This document shows positions 1 through 7,079 of a DNA stretch of 12,510 nt, one piece after another. Location of the stretch: positions 1 through 12,510 of the forward strand of contig SKLB01000268.1 in NCBI GenBank assembly GCA_007123465.1, given 5' to 3'. A program made the position numbers and the translations under genes. Positions within the stretch are counted from its first letter, which is position 1. Every line of letters begins with the position of its first letter. The notes under the pieces are model-generated. The model made no database searches. It saw nothing but the letters and a program-made list of their open reading frames with translations, and had not been told where the DNA came from. This DNA is from Spirochaetales bacterium. Lineage in GTDB: Bacteria > Spirochaetota > Spirochaetia > DSM-27196 > PWMO01.

Positions 1-72
1 ATTGTACGCGCGCTCGGCGGAAGCGCGCCCGAGCGCGGCTTGCACGGCAAACTCTCGTCGGAAAACCGTTAG
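1..72 (+). CDS. C-terminal end of a probable metal-binding periplasmic protein of the ABC transporter (partial)
   Basis: An open frame enters from the left edge and gives 23 residues before a TAG stop at 70-72. The first residues read IVRALGG. TroA/ZnuA/MntC-type substrate-binding proteins commonly end with a helix of the form 'NVDTIVxAL', so this fits the end of the solute-binding subunit, here followed by a short polar tail. The stop lies 12 bases before the ATPase start, and the downstream ribosome binding site (AGGAG, 71-75) overlaps it. That spacing is typical of a binding-protein to ATPase operon junction. With so little sequence the assignment rests mainly on operon context. The other two frames here show no recognisable protein. 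Confidence 0.55.
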   Translation: MVRALGGSAPERGLHGKLSSENR

Positions 73-84
73 GAGAAACAGCGG

Positions 85-900
85 ATGGAAGTTCAAACCA
101 CCAGCGTCAACAATCGGGATCTCGGGCCGGAGTCTGCCTCAGCGCCGCCGGCACTGCATGTGCGTGACCTTACGGTTGCCTACCATCGCAAGCCGGTACT
201 GTGGGACGTTGATCTTGACGTGCCGCGGTCACTGGTAGCCGGGATCGTGGGACCAAATGGGGCCGGTAAGAGCACGCTGATCAAGGCGGTACTCGACCTG
301 GTACCGCACGCCTCAGGTGTAGTTGAGATTTTCGGTAAGCCGTATCGGCGTCAGCGTCGCATGGTGGGCTACGTTCCGCAGCGCGAGAGCGTGGACTGGG
401 ATTACCCGATAACCGCGCTGGAGCTGGTTGCGATGGGCCTCTACCGGCAGATCGGCTGGTGCAAGCCGGTCAGCGCACGCCACCGCCGGCGCGCGCTGGA
501 AGGTCTGGACGAGGTTGGCATGGCCGATCTTGCCCAACGGCAGATCAGCCGTCTCTCGGGTGGGCAACAGCAGCGGATCTTTCTTGCGCGCGCCCTGGTA
601 CAGGACGCCGATGTCTATTTCATGGATGAGCCGTTTGCCGGGGTGGATGCCTCAACCGAGAAGGCGATCATCGCTATCCTGCAGCGGCTGCGCGAGCAGG
701 GCAAAACCGTCTTTGTGGTGCACCACGATCTCGAGACGGTGCACGAGTACTTTGACTACCTGATCATGCTCAACATGCGCGTGGTTGCCGCAGGGCCGGT
801 CGCCGAGGTCTTTACACCGCAGAACCTGAAATGGACCTACGGCGGCCGCCTCACGCTGCTTGACCGCGCAGTGGACGCGATCGGGCAGGGATCGCGGTGA
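85..900 (+). CDS. troB: Metal ABC transporter ATP-binding protein (TroB/MntB/ZnuC family)
   Basis: This 271-residue protein is the cytoplasmic ATPase that should power uptake of Mn, Zn or Fe through the two permeases encoded next. All ABC motifs are visible: Walker A GPNGAGKST (56-64), Q-loop Q99, signature LSGGQ (157-161), Walker B with DE at 181-182, and switch His 214 in VVHHD. The stretch VPQRESVDWDYPIT after the Q-loop is typical of the Mn/Zn/Fe (TroB/MntB/SitB) subfamily. The first 22 residues before the ABC core are polar, Ser/Ala-rich and probably disordered. The ATG at 85 is supported by AGGAG at 71-75. The TGA overlaps the next start, implying translational coupling. The symbol is by analogy with the treponemal tro operon; the substrate metal cannot be read from this gene. 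Confidence 0.93.
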   Translation: MEVQTTSVNNRDLGPESASAPPALHVRDLTVAYHRKPVLWDVDLDVPRSLVAGIVGPNGAGKSTLIKAVLDLVPHASGVVEIFGKPYRRQRRMVGYVPQRESVDWDYPITALELVAMGLYRQIGWCKPVSARHRRRALEGLDEVGMADLAQRQISRLSGGQQQRIFLARALVQDADVYFMDEPFAGVDASTEKAIIAILQRLREQGKTVFVVHHDLETVHEYFDYLIMLNMRVVAAGPVAEVFTPQNLKWTYGGRLTLLDRAVDAIGQGSR

Positions 901-2234
901 TGCTTGCTCAGTTGTTACGCGTGCTCAGCCTCGCTGATTACAACACGCGGGTTGTGATGTTTGGCACTATGACGCTGGGGATTGCCGGCGGGGTAGTGGG
1001 GGTCTTTCTTCTGCTGCGCCGCCGTGCACTACTGGCAGATGCAGTGAGTCACGCTGCGTTGCCGGGAGTAGCAGGTGCGTTTCTGCTGGCGGTGGCGGCT
1101 GGCGGCAGCGGTCGCAGCCTGCCGCTGTTGATGCTTGGGGCATTGGCTTCGGGGCTGCTCGGCATGGCGTGCGTGATGTTTATTTCTCGCTTCACCAGGC
1201 TGTCACAGGACGCTGCTCTGGGTATCGTGTTGAGTGTCTTCTTTGGGTTTGGTGCGGCGCTGCTGGGTATCATCCAGAAGATGCGCGGTGCGCAGGCGGC
1301 CGGGCTCGATTCATTCATCTACGGCAAAACCGCATCTATGATCCGTTCCGATGCATTGCTGATCGGAATAGCGGCGCTGATAGTGATACTGCTGACCGCA
1401 AGCCTCTTCAAAGAGTTCAGGCTGTACACGTTTGACGCCGACTTTGCCGCCGGAGACGGCTGGCCGGTGCATCGGCTGGACCTGTTGCTCATGACTCTGG
1501 TAGTAGCAGTAACTATACTGGGGCTGCAGGCCGTGGGCATAATTCTGATTATTGCCATCCTGATTGTGCCGCCCGCCTCAGCGCGGTTCTGGACCGACAG
1601 CCTGCGGCTGATGGTGCTGCTGTCTGCGCTGATCGGCGCCCTCGGCGGCTACTTCGGCACCGCTATAAGCGCGATAGCGCCGCGGCTTCCCGCCGGTGCG
1701 GTTATCGTGACGGTTCTGGGCGCTGCGTTCCTGCTCAGTATGCTGTTTGGTAGCAGCCGCGGCGTGATTCACCTGGCGCTGCAGAGCCGAGCGCTGAAAC
1801 GAAAAACATTGCGTCAGAATCTGCTGCGCGCGCTGTTTGAATGTGAGGAGGCCGGGGCGCTGCACAGCGAGCAACAACAGCTGGAGTACCTTTCGCGGAT
1901 ACGCGGCTGGAGCAGGCGTGAACTGCGTAAGGCAATCGGTATGCTGGCGCGATCAGGGTTGATCTATCGCGTTCCCGGCTGTCCGTGGCAGTTCAGCGAA
2001 AACGGAAGAACCGAAGCGATGAGGGTTACCCGCAACCATCGTCTGTGGGAGGTTTATCTTCTCGAGCATGCCGACGTGGCAACCGCTCACGTGGACCAGG
2101 GCGCGGACTTCATCGAGCACGTACTCGGTGATGCGATAGTAGCCGAACTGGAGGCCTCCTTGCCTCGGTTCGGCAGGGCGCTGCCGCAGAGTATCCACAG
2201 CCTGACCCGCTCCAACGGGGGAAGTGACGGATGA
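900..2234 (+). CDS. troC: Metal ABC transporter permease fused to a DtxR-like C-terminal domain (first permease)
   Basis: A 444-residue inner-membrane permease of the ABC-3 (TroC/ZnuB/MntC) family. Residues 1-290 hold about eight hydrophobic segments, with family landmarks such as LLADAVSHAALPG (45-57), KEFRLYTFDADFA (171-183) and IVPPASA (222-228). Ordinary members end near 280-300. This one continues about 145 residues into a DtxR-like module: a winged helix (about 305-375), then a metal-binding helix set with H380, E384, D403, E406 and H407 in the order of the DtxR ligands. The position matching DtxR H98 is Asp399 rather than His. I prefer ATG 900 (sharing the A of the upstream TGA, 8 bases after AGGGA) to GTG 897. 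The stop overlaps the next gene as ATGA (2231-2234). TroC is by operon order. Confidence 0.9.
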   Translation: MLAQLLRVLSLADYNTRVVMFGTMTLGIAGGVVGVFLLLRRRALLADAVSHAALPGVAGAFLLAVAAGGSGRSLPLLMLGALASGLLGMACVMFISRFTRLSQDAALGIVLSVFFGFGAALLGIIQKMRGAQAAGLDSFIYGKTASMIRSDALLIGIAALIVILLTASLFKEFRLYTFDADFAAGDGWPVHRLDLLLMTLVVAVTILGLQAVGIILIIAILIVPPASARFWTDSLRLMVLLSALIGALGGYFGTAISAIAPRLPAGAVIVTVLGAAFLLSMLFGSSRGVIHLALQSRALKRKTLRQNLLRALFECEEAGALHSEQQQLEYLSRIRGWSRRELRKAIGMLARSGLIYRVPGCPWQFSENGRTEAMRVTRNHRLWEVYLLEHADVATAHVDQGADFIEHVLGDAIVAELEASLPRFGRALPQSIHSLTRSNGGSDG

Positions 2235-3547
2235 TCTGGACCGCGCTGGACAGCTGGATTGTACTTGCCGGAGCGCTGGCGGGTGCATCGTGCGCCCTGG
2301 TGGGAGCTTTTCTGGTTCTCAGAAAGATGAGCATGATGGGCGATGCGATCAGCCACGCAGTTCTTCCGGGAATTGCGCTGGCCTTCATCCTGACCGGCAG
2401 CCGTGCGGGTGCTGTGATGTTCATTGGAGCGGCAGTTGTGGGAGTAGTGTCCGCCGTCCTGGTGGAGGCGGTGAGGCGCTACGGAAACCTCGAACACGGG
2501 GCTTCGATGGGTGTAGTCTTCACGGTGCTGTTCGCCGTGGGACTGATACTGATAGAGCGTGCTGCACGTCACGTTGACATTTACCCCGAACACGTACTTT
2601 TCGGTGCCGTAGAACTGGTTCCGCTGCACCTGGTATCGATCGCCGGTCTTGAAATACCGCGCGGTGTTGCGGTCCTGGCGCTGATGCTGATTATCAATCT
2701 TGCGGTGGTGGCTGTTCTGTTCAAGGAGCTGCGCCTGGCTACCTTCGATCCGGGACTTGCCACTACACTGGGGATCAACGCCACCGCGATGCACTACCTG
2801 CTGATGACTCTGACCGCTCTGACCACCGTGGCGGCGTTTGAGGTGGTGGGCAGTATTCTGGTCGTCGCGATGCTGATTGTTCCCGGAGCTACCGCGCACC
2901 TGCTGACGCGCCGTCTGTTACCTTTTCTGGCGGTCAGCGTGGCACTGGCCCTGTTGGCTGCGGTCCTCGGCCATCTCGCTGCAATCGGGATACCCCCGTG
3001 GTTTGGATTTGAGGACACCAGCACCTCCGGCGCCATGGCAACCGTTCTGGGCCTGTTCTTTCTGATCGCCTTTCTGGCGGCCCCCGAGGAGGGTGTGATC
3101 GCCCGCGGTTGGAACCTGGCCGGGCTGAGGTTGTCAATTGTTACCCAGGATGCGCTCGGGCTTCTGGCCCGTGCAGCCGAAGATCCGGCTAACCCCGACG
3201 GGAGCTTGTCTGCCTCTGATTTTCGTTCGGTTTCACTCTCCCCGTTCCGTAGCGCAGGCGCCGGCCTCGCGGTGGCACTTGCGCTGTTGCGTGCACGAGG
3301 GTTGGTGGCGGCGGACAAGCGGCGATTCCGGCTTACTCAGCGTGGTCAGGCTGCAGCGCGTGAGGTGCTGCGAGTCCACCGGCTCTGGGAGCGCTTCTTC
3401 TATGACGAAGGGGGTGTGGAACTGGGTGAACTGCACAACGCAGCCGACCTGCTGGAGCACTACACTGATTCCGACCTGCGTAGAGCGCTGTCCGACAGGT
3501 TTACCGGTCAACGCACCGATCCGCGCGGCAAGCGGATACCCGGGTGA
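2231..3547 (+). CDS. troD: Metal ABC transporter permease fused to a DtxR-like C-terminal domain (second permease)
   Basis: A 438-residue second ABC-3 permease, homologous to the first and probably its heterodimer partner. The membrane part (1-290) shows the family motifs MMGDAISHAVLPG (35-47), FKELRLATFDPGLA (164-177) and MLIVPGATA (214-222). From about residue 299 it also carries a DtxR-like extension. A winged-helix-like part leads into RFRLTQRG (365-372), then VHRLWE and NAADLLEH, with H383, E387, H402, D406, E409 and H410 at every expected ligand position. It ends in TDPRGKRIPG, matching the DPxGxPIP close of the DtxR dimerisation domain. It has no SH3-like third domain. The start overlaps the upstream stop by four bases and follows a purine-rich site (GGGGGAAG, about 2216-2223). 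The gap to the regulator gene is 60 bp. TroD is by operon order. Confidence 0.9.
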   Translation: MIWTALDSWIVLAGALAGASCALVGAFLVLRKMSMMGDAISHAVLPGIALAFILTGSRAGAVMFIGAAVVGVVSAVLVEAVRRYGNLEHGASMGVVFTVLFAVGLILIERAARHVDIYPEHVLFGAVELVPLHLVSIAGLEIPRGVAVLALMLIINLAVVAVLFKELRLATFDPGLATTLGINATAMHYLLMTLTALTTVAAFEVVGSILVVAMLIVPGATAHLLTRRLLPFLAVSVALALLAAVLGHLAAIGIPPWFGFEDTSTSGAMATVLGLFFLIAFLAAPEEGVIARGWNLAGLRLSIVTQDALGLLARAAEDPANPDGSLSASDFRSVSLSPFRSAGAGLAVALALLRARGLVAADKRRFRLTQRGQAAAREVLRVHRLWERFFYDEGGVELGELHNAADLLEHYTDSDLRRALSDRFTGQRTDPRGKRIPG

Positions 3548-3607
3548 CAGTTGCGTTGTGGTCCGGCTATCGATATCATGGACGGCAGCTAAAGGGGCAG
3601 CGCACAC

Positions 3608-4285
3608 GTGGCGACCAGCACGGTAGAGCAGTACATTAAGACCATCTTCCAGCAGGAAGAACGCGCGCGTGGACGCGTTGTTCAGATGAAGCAGCTTTCC
3701 GACGCTATGGCGGTAACGCCGGGTACCGCAACGGCGATGGTAAAGCACCTCGCTGAACGCTCACTGGTGAGCTATGTTCCGCGTAGAGGCGTGGTTCTGA
3801 CCGCAGAGGGTCGTAAACTGGCACTGACGATGGTACGGCGCCACCGGCTGATCGAGACCTTTCTCGAGCAGGTGCTCGGCTACGACTGGACCGAAGTTCA
3901 CGAAGACGCCGAGAGCCTGGAGCACGCGGTCTCCGAGAAATTCATCCAGCGTATCGACGCCTATCTTGGCCATCCCGAAGCGGACCCGCACGGTGACCCG
4001 ATTCCCAGTGAGTCCGGCGCAATCGAGCGCCGCACTGTGATCCCCCTCAGTCGCTGCGATTCGGGGGACTCGGTCAGGATATCGCGCCTGCGCAACGATG
4101 ATCCGCAATTCCTGCTCATGATGAAAGAACAGCGCCTGGTGCCAGGAGAGCTGTTCCAGGTGACCGAAGTGAACAGGACCGTCGGCACCGTCACCGTGCT
4201 GCACGCGGAGGCCAGCGCTACGTTTACCATTGGTATCGACAACTGCAGCCGCATCCTGGTTGAAGCAGGTCAGCTCCCCGACTGA
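3608..4285 (+). CDS. troR: DtxR/MntR/TroR-family metal-dependent transcriptional regulator with SH3-like domain
   Basis: A 225-residue soluble regulator expected to repress the metal-uptake operon when metal is replete. Domains in order: winged helix (about 4-70), metal-binding/dimerisation domain (about 71-135, ending DPHGDPIPS at 126-134), and a FeoA/SH3-like domain (about 143-220). By coincidence the numbering matches DtxR: H79, E83, H98, E102, E105 and H106. DtxR Cys102 is Glu here, as at the MntR equivalent. The DtxR M10/MntR D8 position is Gln8, so site 1 looks intact and the second site altered. The start is GTG 3608, with AGGGG at 3593-3597 about ten bases upstream. Its last 16 bases overlap the convergent YyaL gene. 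T. pallidum TroR is shorter and lacks the SH3-like part, so the symbol is by synteny only; MntR or IdeR would be fair names. Confidence 0.9.
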   Translation: MATSTVEQYIKTIFQQEERARGRVVQMKQLSDAMAVTPGTATAMVKHLAERSLVSYVPRRGVVLTAEGRKLALTMVRRHRLIETFLEQVLGYDWTEVHEDAESLEHAVSEKFIQRIDAYLGHPEADPHGDPIPSESGAIERRTVIPLSRCDSGDSVRISRLRNDDPQFLLMMKEQRLVPGELFQVTEVNRTVGTVTVLHAEASATFTIGIDNCSRILVEAGQLPD

Positions 4286-6183
4286 AACCGGACCGCTGCG
4301 GCTGCCTGTGGCGGCAAGCCCTGGCGGCACACACCGTGAATACAGTAGTTCTCGATATCGCCGGCGGTCTGAACGGTGTGAGGGGGAACGGCGCGCCACT
4401 CGATTGGCTGCGGAGCCTGCAGCGTGTAGACGTAGCCGCGGGTGTGCAGCGCCGCCAATGAAAGGAAGTCTCCGGAAAGAGGCGCGCCGAAATCAACCTG
4501 GGGGTATTGGTGCCCGAGAACCATCGCCGCGCGAGCGCGTGCAAACTCGGCGAGCGCGTAGGCAGACGGGGCGGGGCTGTCGAAGCTGTCGGCGGGAACC
4601 TTGAAGAAGTCCGCTTCATCGGCCGAAATCCATCCGGATTCTTCGCTGAAGGAATCGAGGCCCTGCACCAGCCGTTCGATGGCCTCTTTATCGCGGCGCT
4701 GTTCCTCGTAGCAGTAAGAAAGAAACAGTAACAGCGCGGCGTGGTCTTCGAGGAAGTGCCCGGCAAGAACCTGACCGGCAACGCTGCCGTGTAGTACGCG
4801 TCCGTCTGCGCAGATGTGATGCTGCAGCAGCGCGTCGCGCACAGAGAACGCCATGCGGCGTGCCGCGCCGGCGCCTGGCTTATCGACCAGCATTCGTGAC
4901 GCGTTCAACAGCGCAATTCCGGCAAGCGCGTTCCACGATGTCAGCTTCTTCTGATCGGTGAACGGTTGCGGTCGCTCGCGCCTGGCTGCCAGCAGACGCC
5001 GGCAGGCCGCTGCCAACTGCTCCTGTTTGCCGCTGGGGGCATGCCCGGCTGTAGCGGAGTCTGCCGCACGGCGCAACAGGTGGATCTTTCCTTCGAAGTT
5101 TCCCTCGCTCGGCAACTCGAAGTGCTCTTCGAGCACGCGAAACTCGTCTGCGGTCAGCAGAGCACTGATTTCGTCACGGCTCCAGAGGTAGGTTACACCT
5201 TCGTGATGGTCGGTATCGGCGTCATGAGCCGCGCACAGCAGGCCGTCGTGCAGAAATGTCTGCTGCAGACAGGTGATGATTCCGTGCGCAACTGTCGCGT
5301 ACGCGGTGTTCTGCAGTACGCGGGCGGCCAGCGAGTAGTTCCACAGCAGCATCGCCTGGTCGTAGAGCATCTTCTCGAAATGCGGGATAGTCCACTGGCG
5401 GTCCACGCAGTAGCGAAAGAAGCCGCCCTGCAGATGGTCGTGCAGCCCGCGCTGCATTACTGCATCCAGCGTGCTGCGTACAAACGGCTCCAGCGAGGCG
5501 CCCGACAGCGAGCCGTCGGCGATCCGATAGAGCGAGTAGAGCAGCGAACAGTGCGGCGGGAACTTCTGATCACCTTGAAGCCCGCCGTTGCGGTCATCGG
5601 CACGCCCGCGGATTGCGCTATCGATCAGCTCGATTGCCTGATCGTCGGCGTGACCGTCCGGTTTGGTTACCGGTCTCTCGAGTGGTACGTGCTGCAGGAC
5701 GCTCTTCTTCTCATCGTAGAACGCCTTGACGCGCTGAAGGATATCCAGAAATCCGGGGCGACCGAACTTTGACTGCGGTGCAGCGTAGGTCATGGCGAAG
5801 AAGGGCTTGAGGTCGGGTGACAGGAATACATTCAGAGGCCAGCCGCCGGCCCCTGTGGTGGCCACCAGAAAATTCATCATGTACTGGTCGATGTCGGGGC
5901 GTTCCTCACGATCAACCTTGATCGGCATGAAGTAGCGGTTGAGGTAGTCCGCGCAGCCGGCGTCAGAGAAACTGTCGGCGGCCATGACGTGGCACCAGTG
6001 GCAGGTGGAATAGCCAACGGATACCAGCAGGATCAGATCGTTGTCACGGGCGTGCTGCAGCGTGGTCTGGCTCCATTGCTGCCAGTGCACCGGGTTGTCC
6101 GCGTGACTGCGCAGGTAGGCAGAGGCCGCCTGGTCAAGATTGTTGCGCGAAAAATCGATGACAGGGCGTTTCTTGCTACTCAC
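4270..6183 (-). CDS. yyaL: Thioredoxin-domain protein of the YyaL/DUF255 (spermatogenesis-associated 20-like) family
   Basis: A 637-residue soluble protein with a thioredoxin-like N-terminal domain and a C-terminal (alpha/alpha)6-barrel resembling N-acylglucosamine 2-epimerase/glycosidase folds. Its biochemical role is unsettled. Visible landmarks: the entry motif ADNPVHWQQW (28-37), GYSTCHWCHVM with the CxxC pair C61/C64, KVDREERPDID (89-99), GGWPLNVFLSPDLKPFF (113-129), the barrel motif PHFEKMLYDQAMLL (267-280), and a closing Cys pair C614/C619 where the family has a CxxxxC. It is near full length. The start is GTG at 6183; no ATG lies nearby and the Shine-Dalgarno is weak. The 68-bp gap to the upstream TIGR03943 gene allows co-transcription. 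It converges on the DtxR gene with a 16-bp overlap and no obvious terminator between them. Confidence 0.92.
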   Translation of the reverse strand: MSSKKRPVIDFSRNNLDQAASAYLRSHADNPVHWQQWSQTTLQHARDNDLILLVSVGYSTCHWCHVMAADSFSDAGCADYLNRYFMPIKVDREERPDIDQYMMNFLVATTGAGGWPLNVFLSPDLKPFFAMTYAAPQSKFGRPGFLDILQRVKAFYDEKKSVLQHVPLERPVTKPDGHADDQAIELIDSAIRGRADDRNGGLQGDQKFPPHCSLLYSLYRIADGSLSGASLEPFVRSTLDAVMQRGLHDHLQGGFFRYCVDRQWTIPHFEKMLYDQAMLLWNYSLAARVLQNTAYATVAHGIITCLQQTFLHDGLLCAAHDADTDHHEGVTYLWSRDEISALLTADEFRVLEEHFELPSEGNFEGKIHLLRRAADSATAGHAPSGKQEQLAAACRRLLAARRERPQPFTDQKKLTSWNALAGIALLNASRMLVDKPGAGAARRMAFSVRDALLQHHICADGRVLHGSVAGQVLAGHFLEDHAALLLFLSYCYEEQRRDKEAIERLVQGLDSFSEESGWISADEADFFKVPADSFDSPAPSAYALAEFARARAAMVLGHQYPQVDFGAPLSGDFLSLAALHTRGYVYTLQAPQPIEWRAVPPHTVQTAGDIENYCIHGVCRQGLPPQAAAAVRFQSGS

Positions 6184-6251
6184 CAGTCCAAGATACCAAA
6201 TGAAGGCCGAGCAATCCAGTAAAGAATGTTGCGCCTCTAACAGGGCCAGGA

Positions 6252-7079
6252 CTAAAACGGGAAGACGTACTCGAACTCCGGGGCCTCGACCTCACGCACC
6301 CCGGTAGCGCGCAACAGCGGGACGGTTGTGGCACCGTTGTCGCTGGAGATCTGCGTTGCATCCACTACCGCCTCGACTTCTACCCACTGACCTTGTCGCG
6401 GTACCGTGCCGCGGTCCGACTCGACCAGCAATGGTAACAGCGAAGCATCAAGCGTACAGCACCACAGCAGCCGCCGTGCCACGTAGAATCGCTGCGCGGC
6501 AAATGACGGTTCGCGACCGACAAAGCCGCGCAGCACCACGGTGCGCCCTTCAAACAGGTCGCGCTGCTCGTAAATCAGCGAGTAGTAGCGAAAGAAGAGT
6601 TCTTCGTCGAAGCGCACGGTTTGCATATCGACAATCGACGGATCTTCTGCAATTGAGGATATCTCACGTGGAACGGTGCCGGCTTGCGATTCGCCGCTGT
6701 GCGGTCTGCCCAGCTGTAGTGAGGCAGGCGAGAACCCCTGTGTATCGGAGCCGATACCAGCGGCGGCAAGCGCTGATTGATCAACACCCAGAAACGCCGA
6801 TGCCGGCGGCCCACTGTAGCGGGTCCCGATCAACACAAAAACCAACGGTATCAGAAACACCACAAAGCCGTGCTGCGGGCTGCCCGCGGATGCTGCCGGA
6901 CCGATAAGGCGCGCGACGCCGAGCATCGCCATGACGCCGGCCGACACAACAATTGCCCGCACTGCGCGCGGTTCAACAAAGCGCAGCAACCCGCCGCTGA
7001 GCGCCAGCGCCAGGATAGCCGCAAAGTAACCGAGCAGGATTGCAGCCCACAACCGGCGCTTCAACAGGTCGGCGTTCAC
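6252..7079 (-). CDS. TIGR03943/DUF1980 (YcgQ-like) membrane protein, partner of a YcgR-type permease
   Basis: A 275-residue protein with about three hydrophobic segments (about 9-28, 42-58, 71-85), a variable linker, and a C-terminal soluble domain. Residues such as LLRFVEPR (32-39 region) and the later run FEGRTVVLRGFV, followed by RRLLWCCTLDA (Cys pair 207-208), are what I recognise from TIGR03943 proteins. These are usually encoded beside a DUF318/YcgR permease and are often linked to metal handling. The frame is open up to 7205. I chose GTG 7079 because it overlaps the upstream TGA as GTGA (7076-7079) and puts the first membrane segment right after the N-terminus. The longer version adds 42 Arg-rich residues that are only a shadow of the permease gene. 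Transported substrate unknown. Confidence 0.8.
   Translation of the reverse strand: MNADLLKRRLWAAILLGYFAAILALALSGGLLRFVEPRAVRAIVVSAGVMAMLGVARLIGPAASAGSPQHGFVVFLIPLVFVLIGTRYSGPPASAFLGVDQSALAAAGIGSDTQGFSPASLQLGRPHSGESQAGTVPREISSIAEDPSIVDMQTVRFDEELFFRYYSLIYEQRDLFEGRTVVLRGFVGREPSFAAQRFYVARRLLWCCTLDASLLPLLVESDRGTVPRQGQWVEVEAVVDATQISSDNGATTVPLLRATGVREVEAPEFEYVFPF

Noticed and set aside
2..238. Open frame of 78 codons overlapping the ATPase start
   Set aside because: Arg/Ser/Pro-rich composition typical of an out-of-frame reading of high-G+C DNA. The ATPase frame and the short frame ending at 72 explain the region.
2087..2899. 270-codon minus-strand frame across the permease junction
   Set aside because: His/Gln/Ser-rich shadow with no recognisable motif; it lies over two well-supported permease genes on the plus strand.
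3548..3607. Possible promoter or operator (TTGCGT, overlapping ATCGAT/GATATC) before the regulator gene
   Set aside because: Spacing between the candidate hexamers is wrong or the -10 match is poor, and the short palindromes are likely chance. The gap may hold a weak promoter but I cannot support one.
3761..4399. 212-codon minus-strand frame opposite the regulator
   Set aside because: Shadow of the regulator gene, whose domains and metal-ligand pattern are clear; no motif in the reverse reading.
4966..5772. 268-codon plus-strand frame inside yyaL
   Set aside because: Antisense shadow of a gene with strong family motifs on the minus strand.
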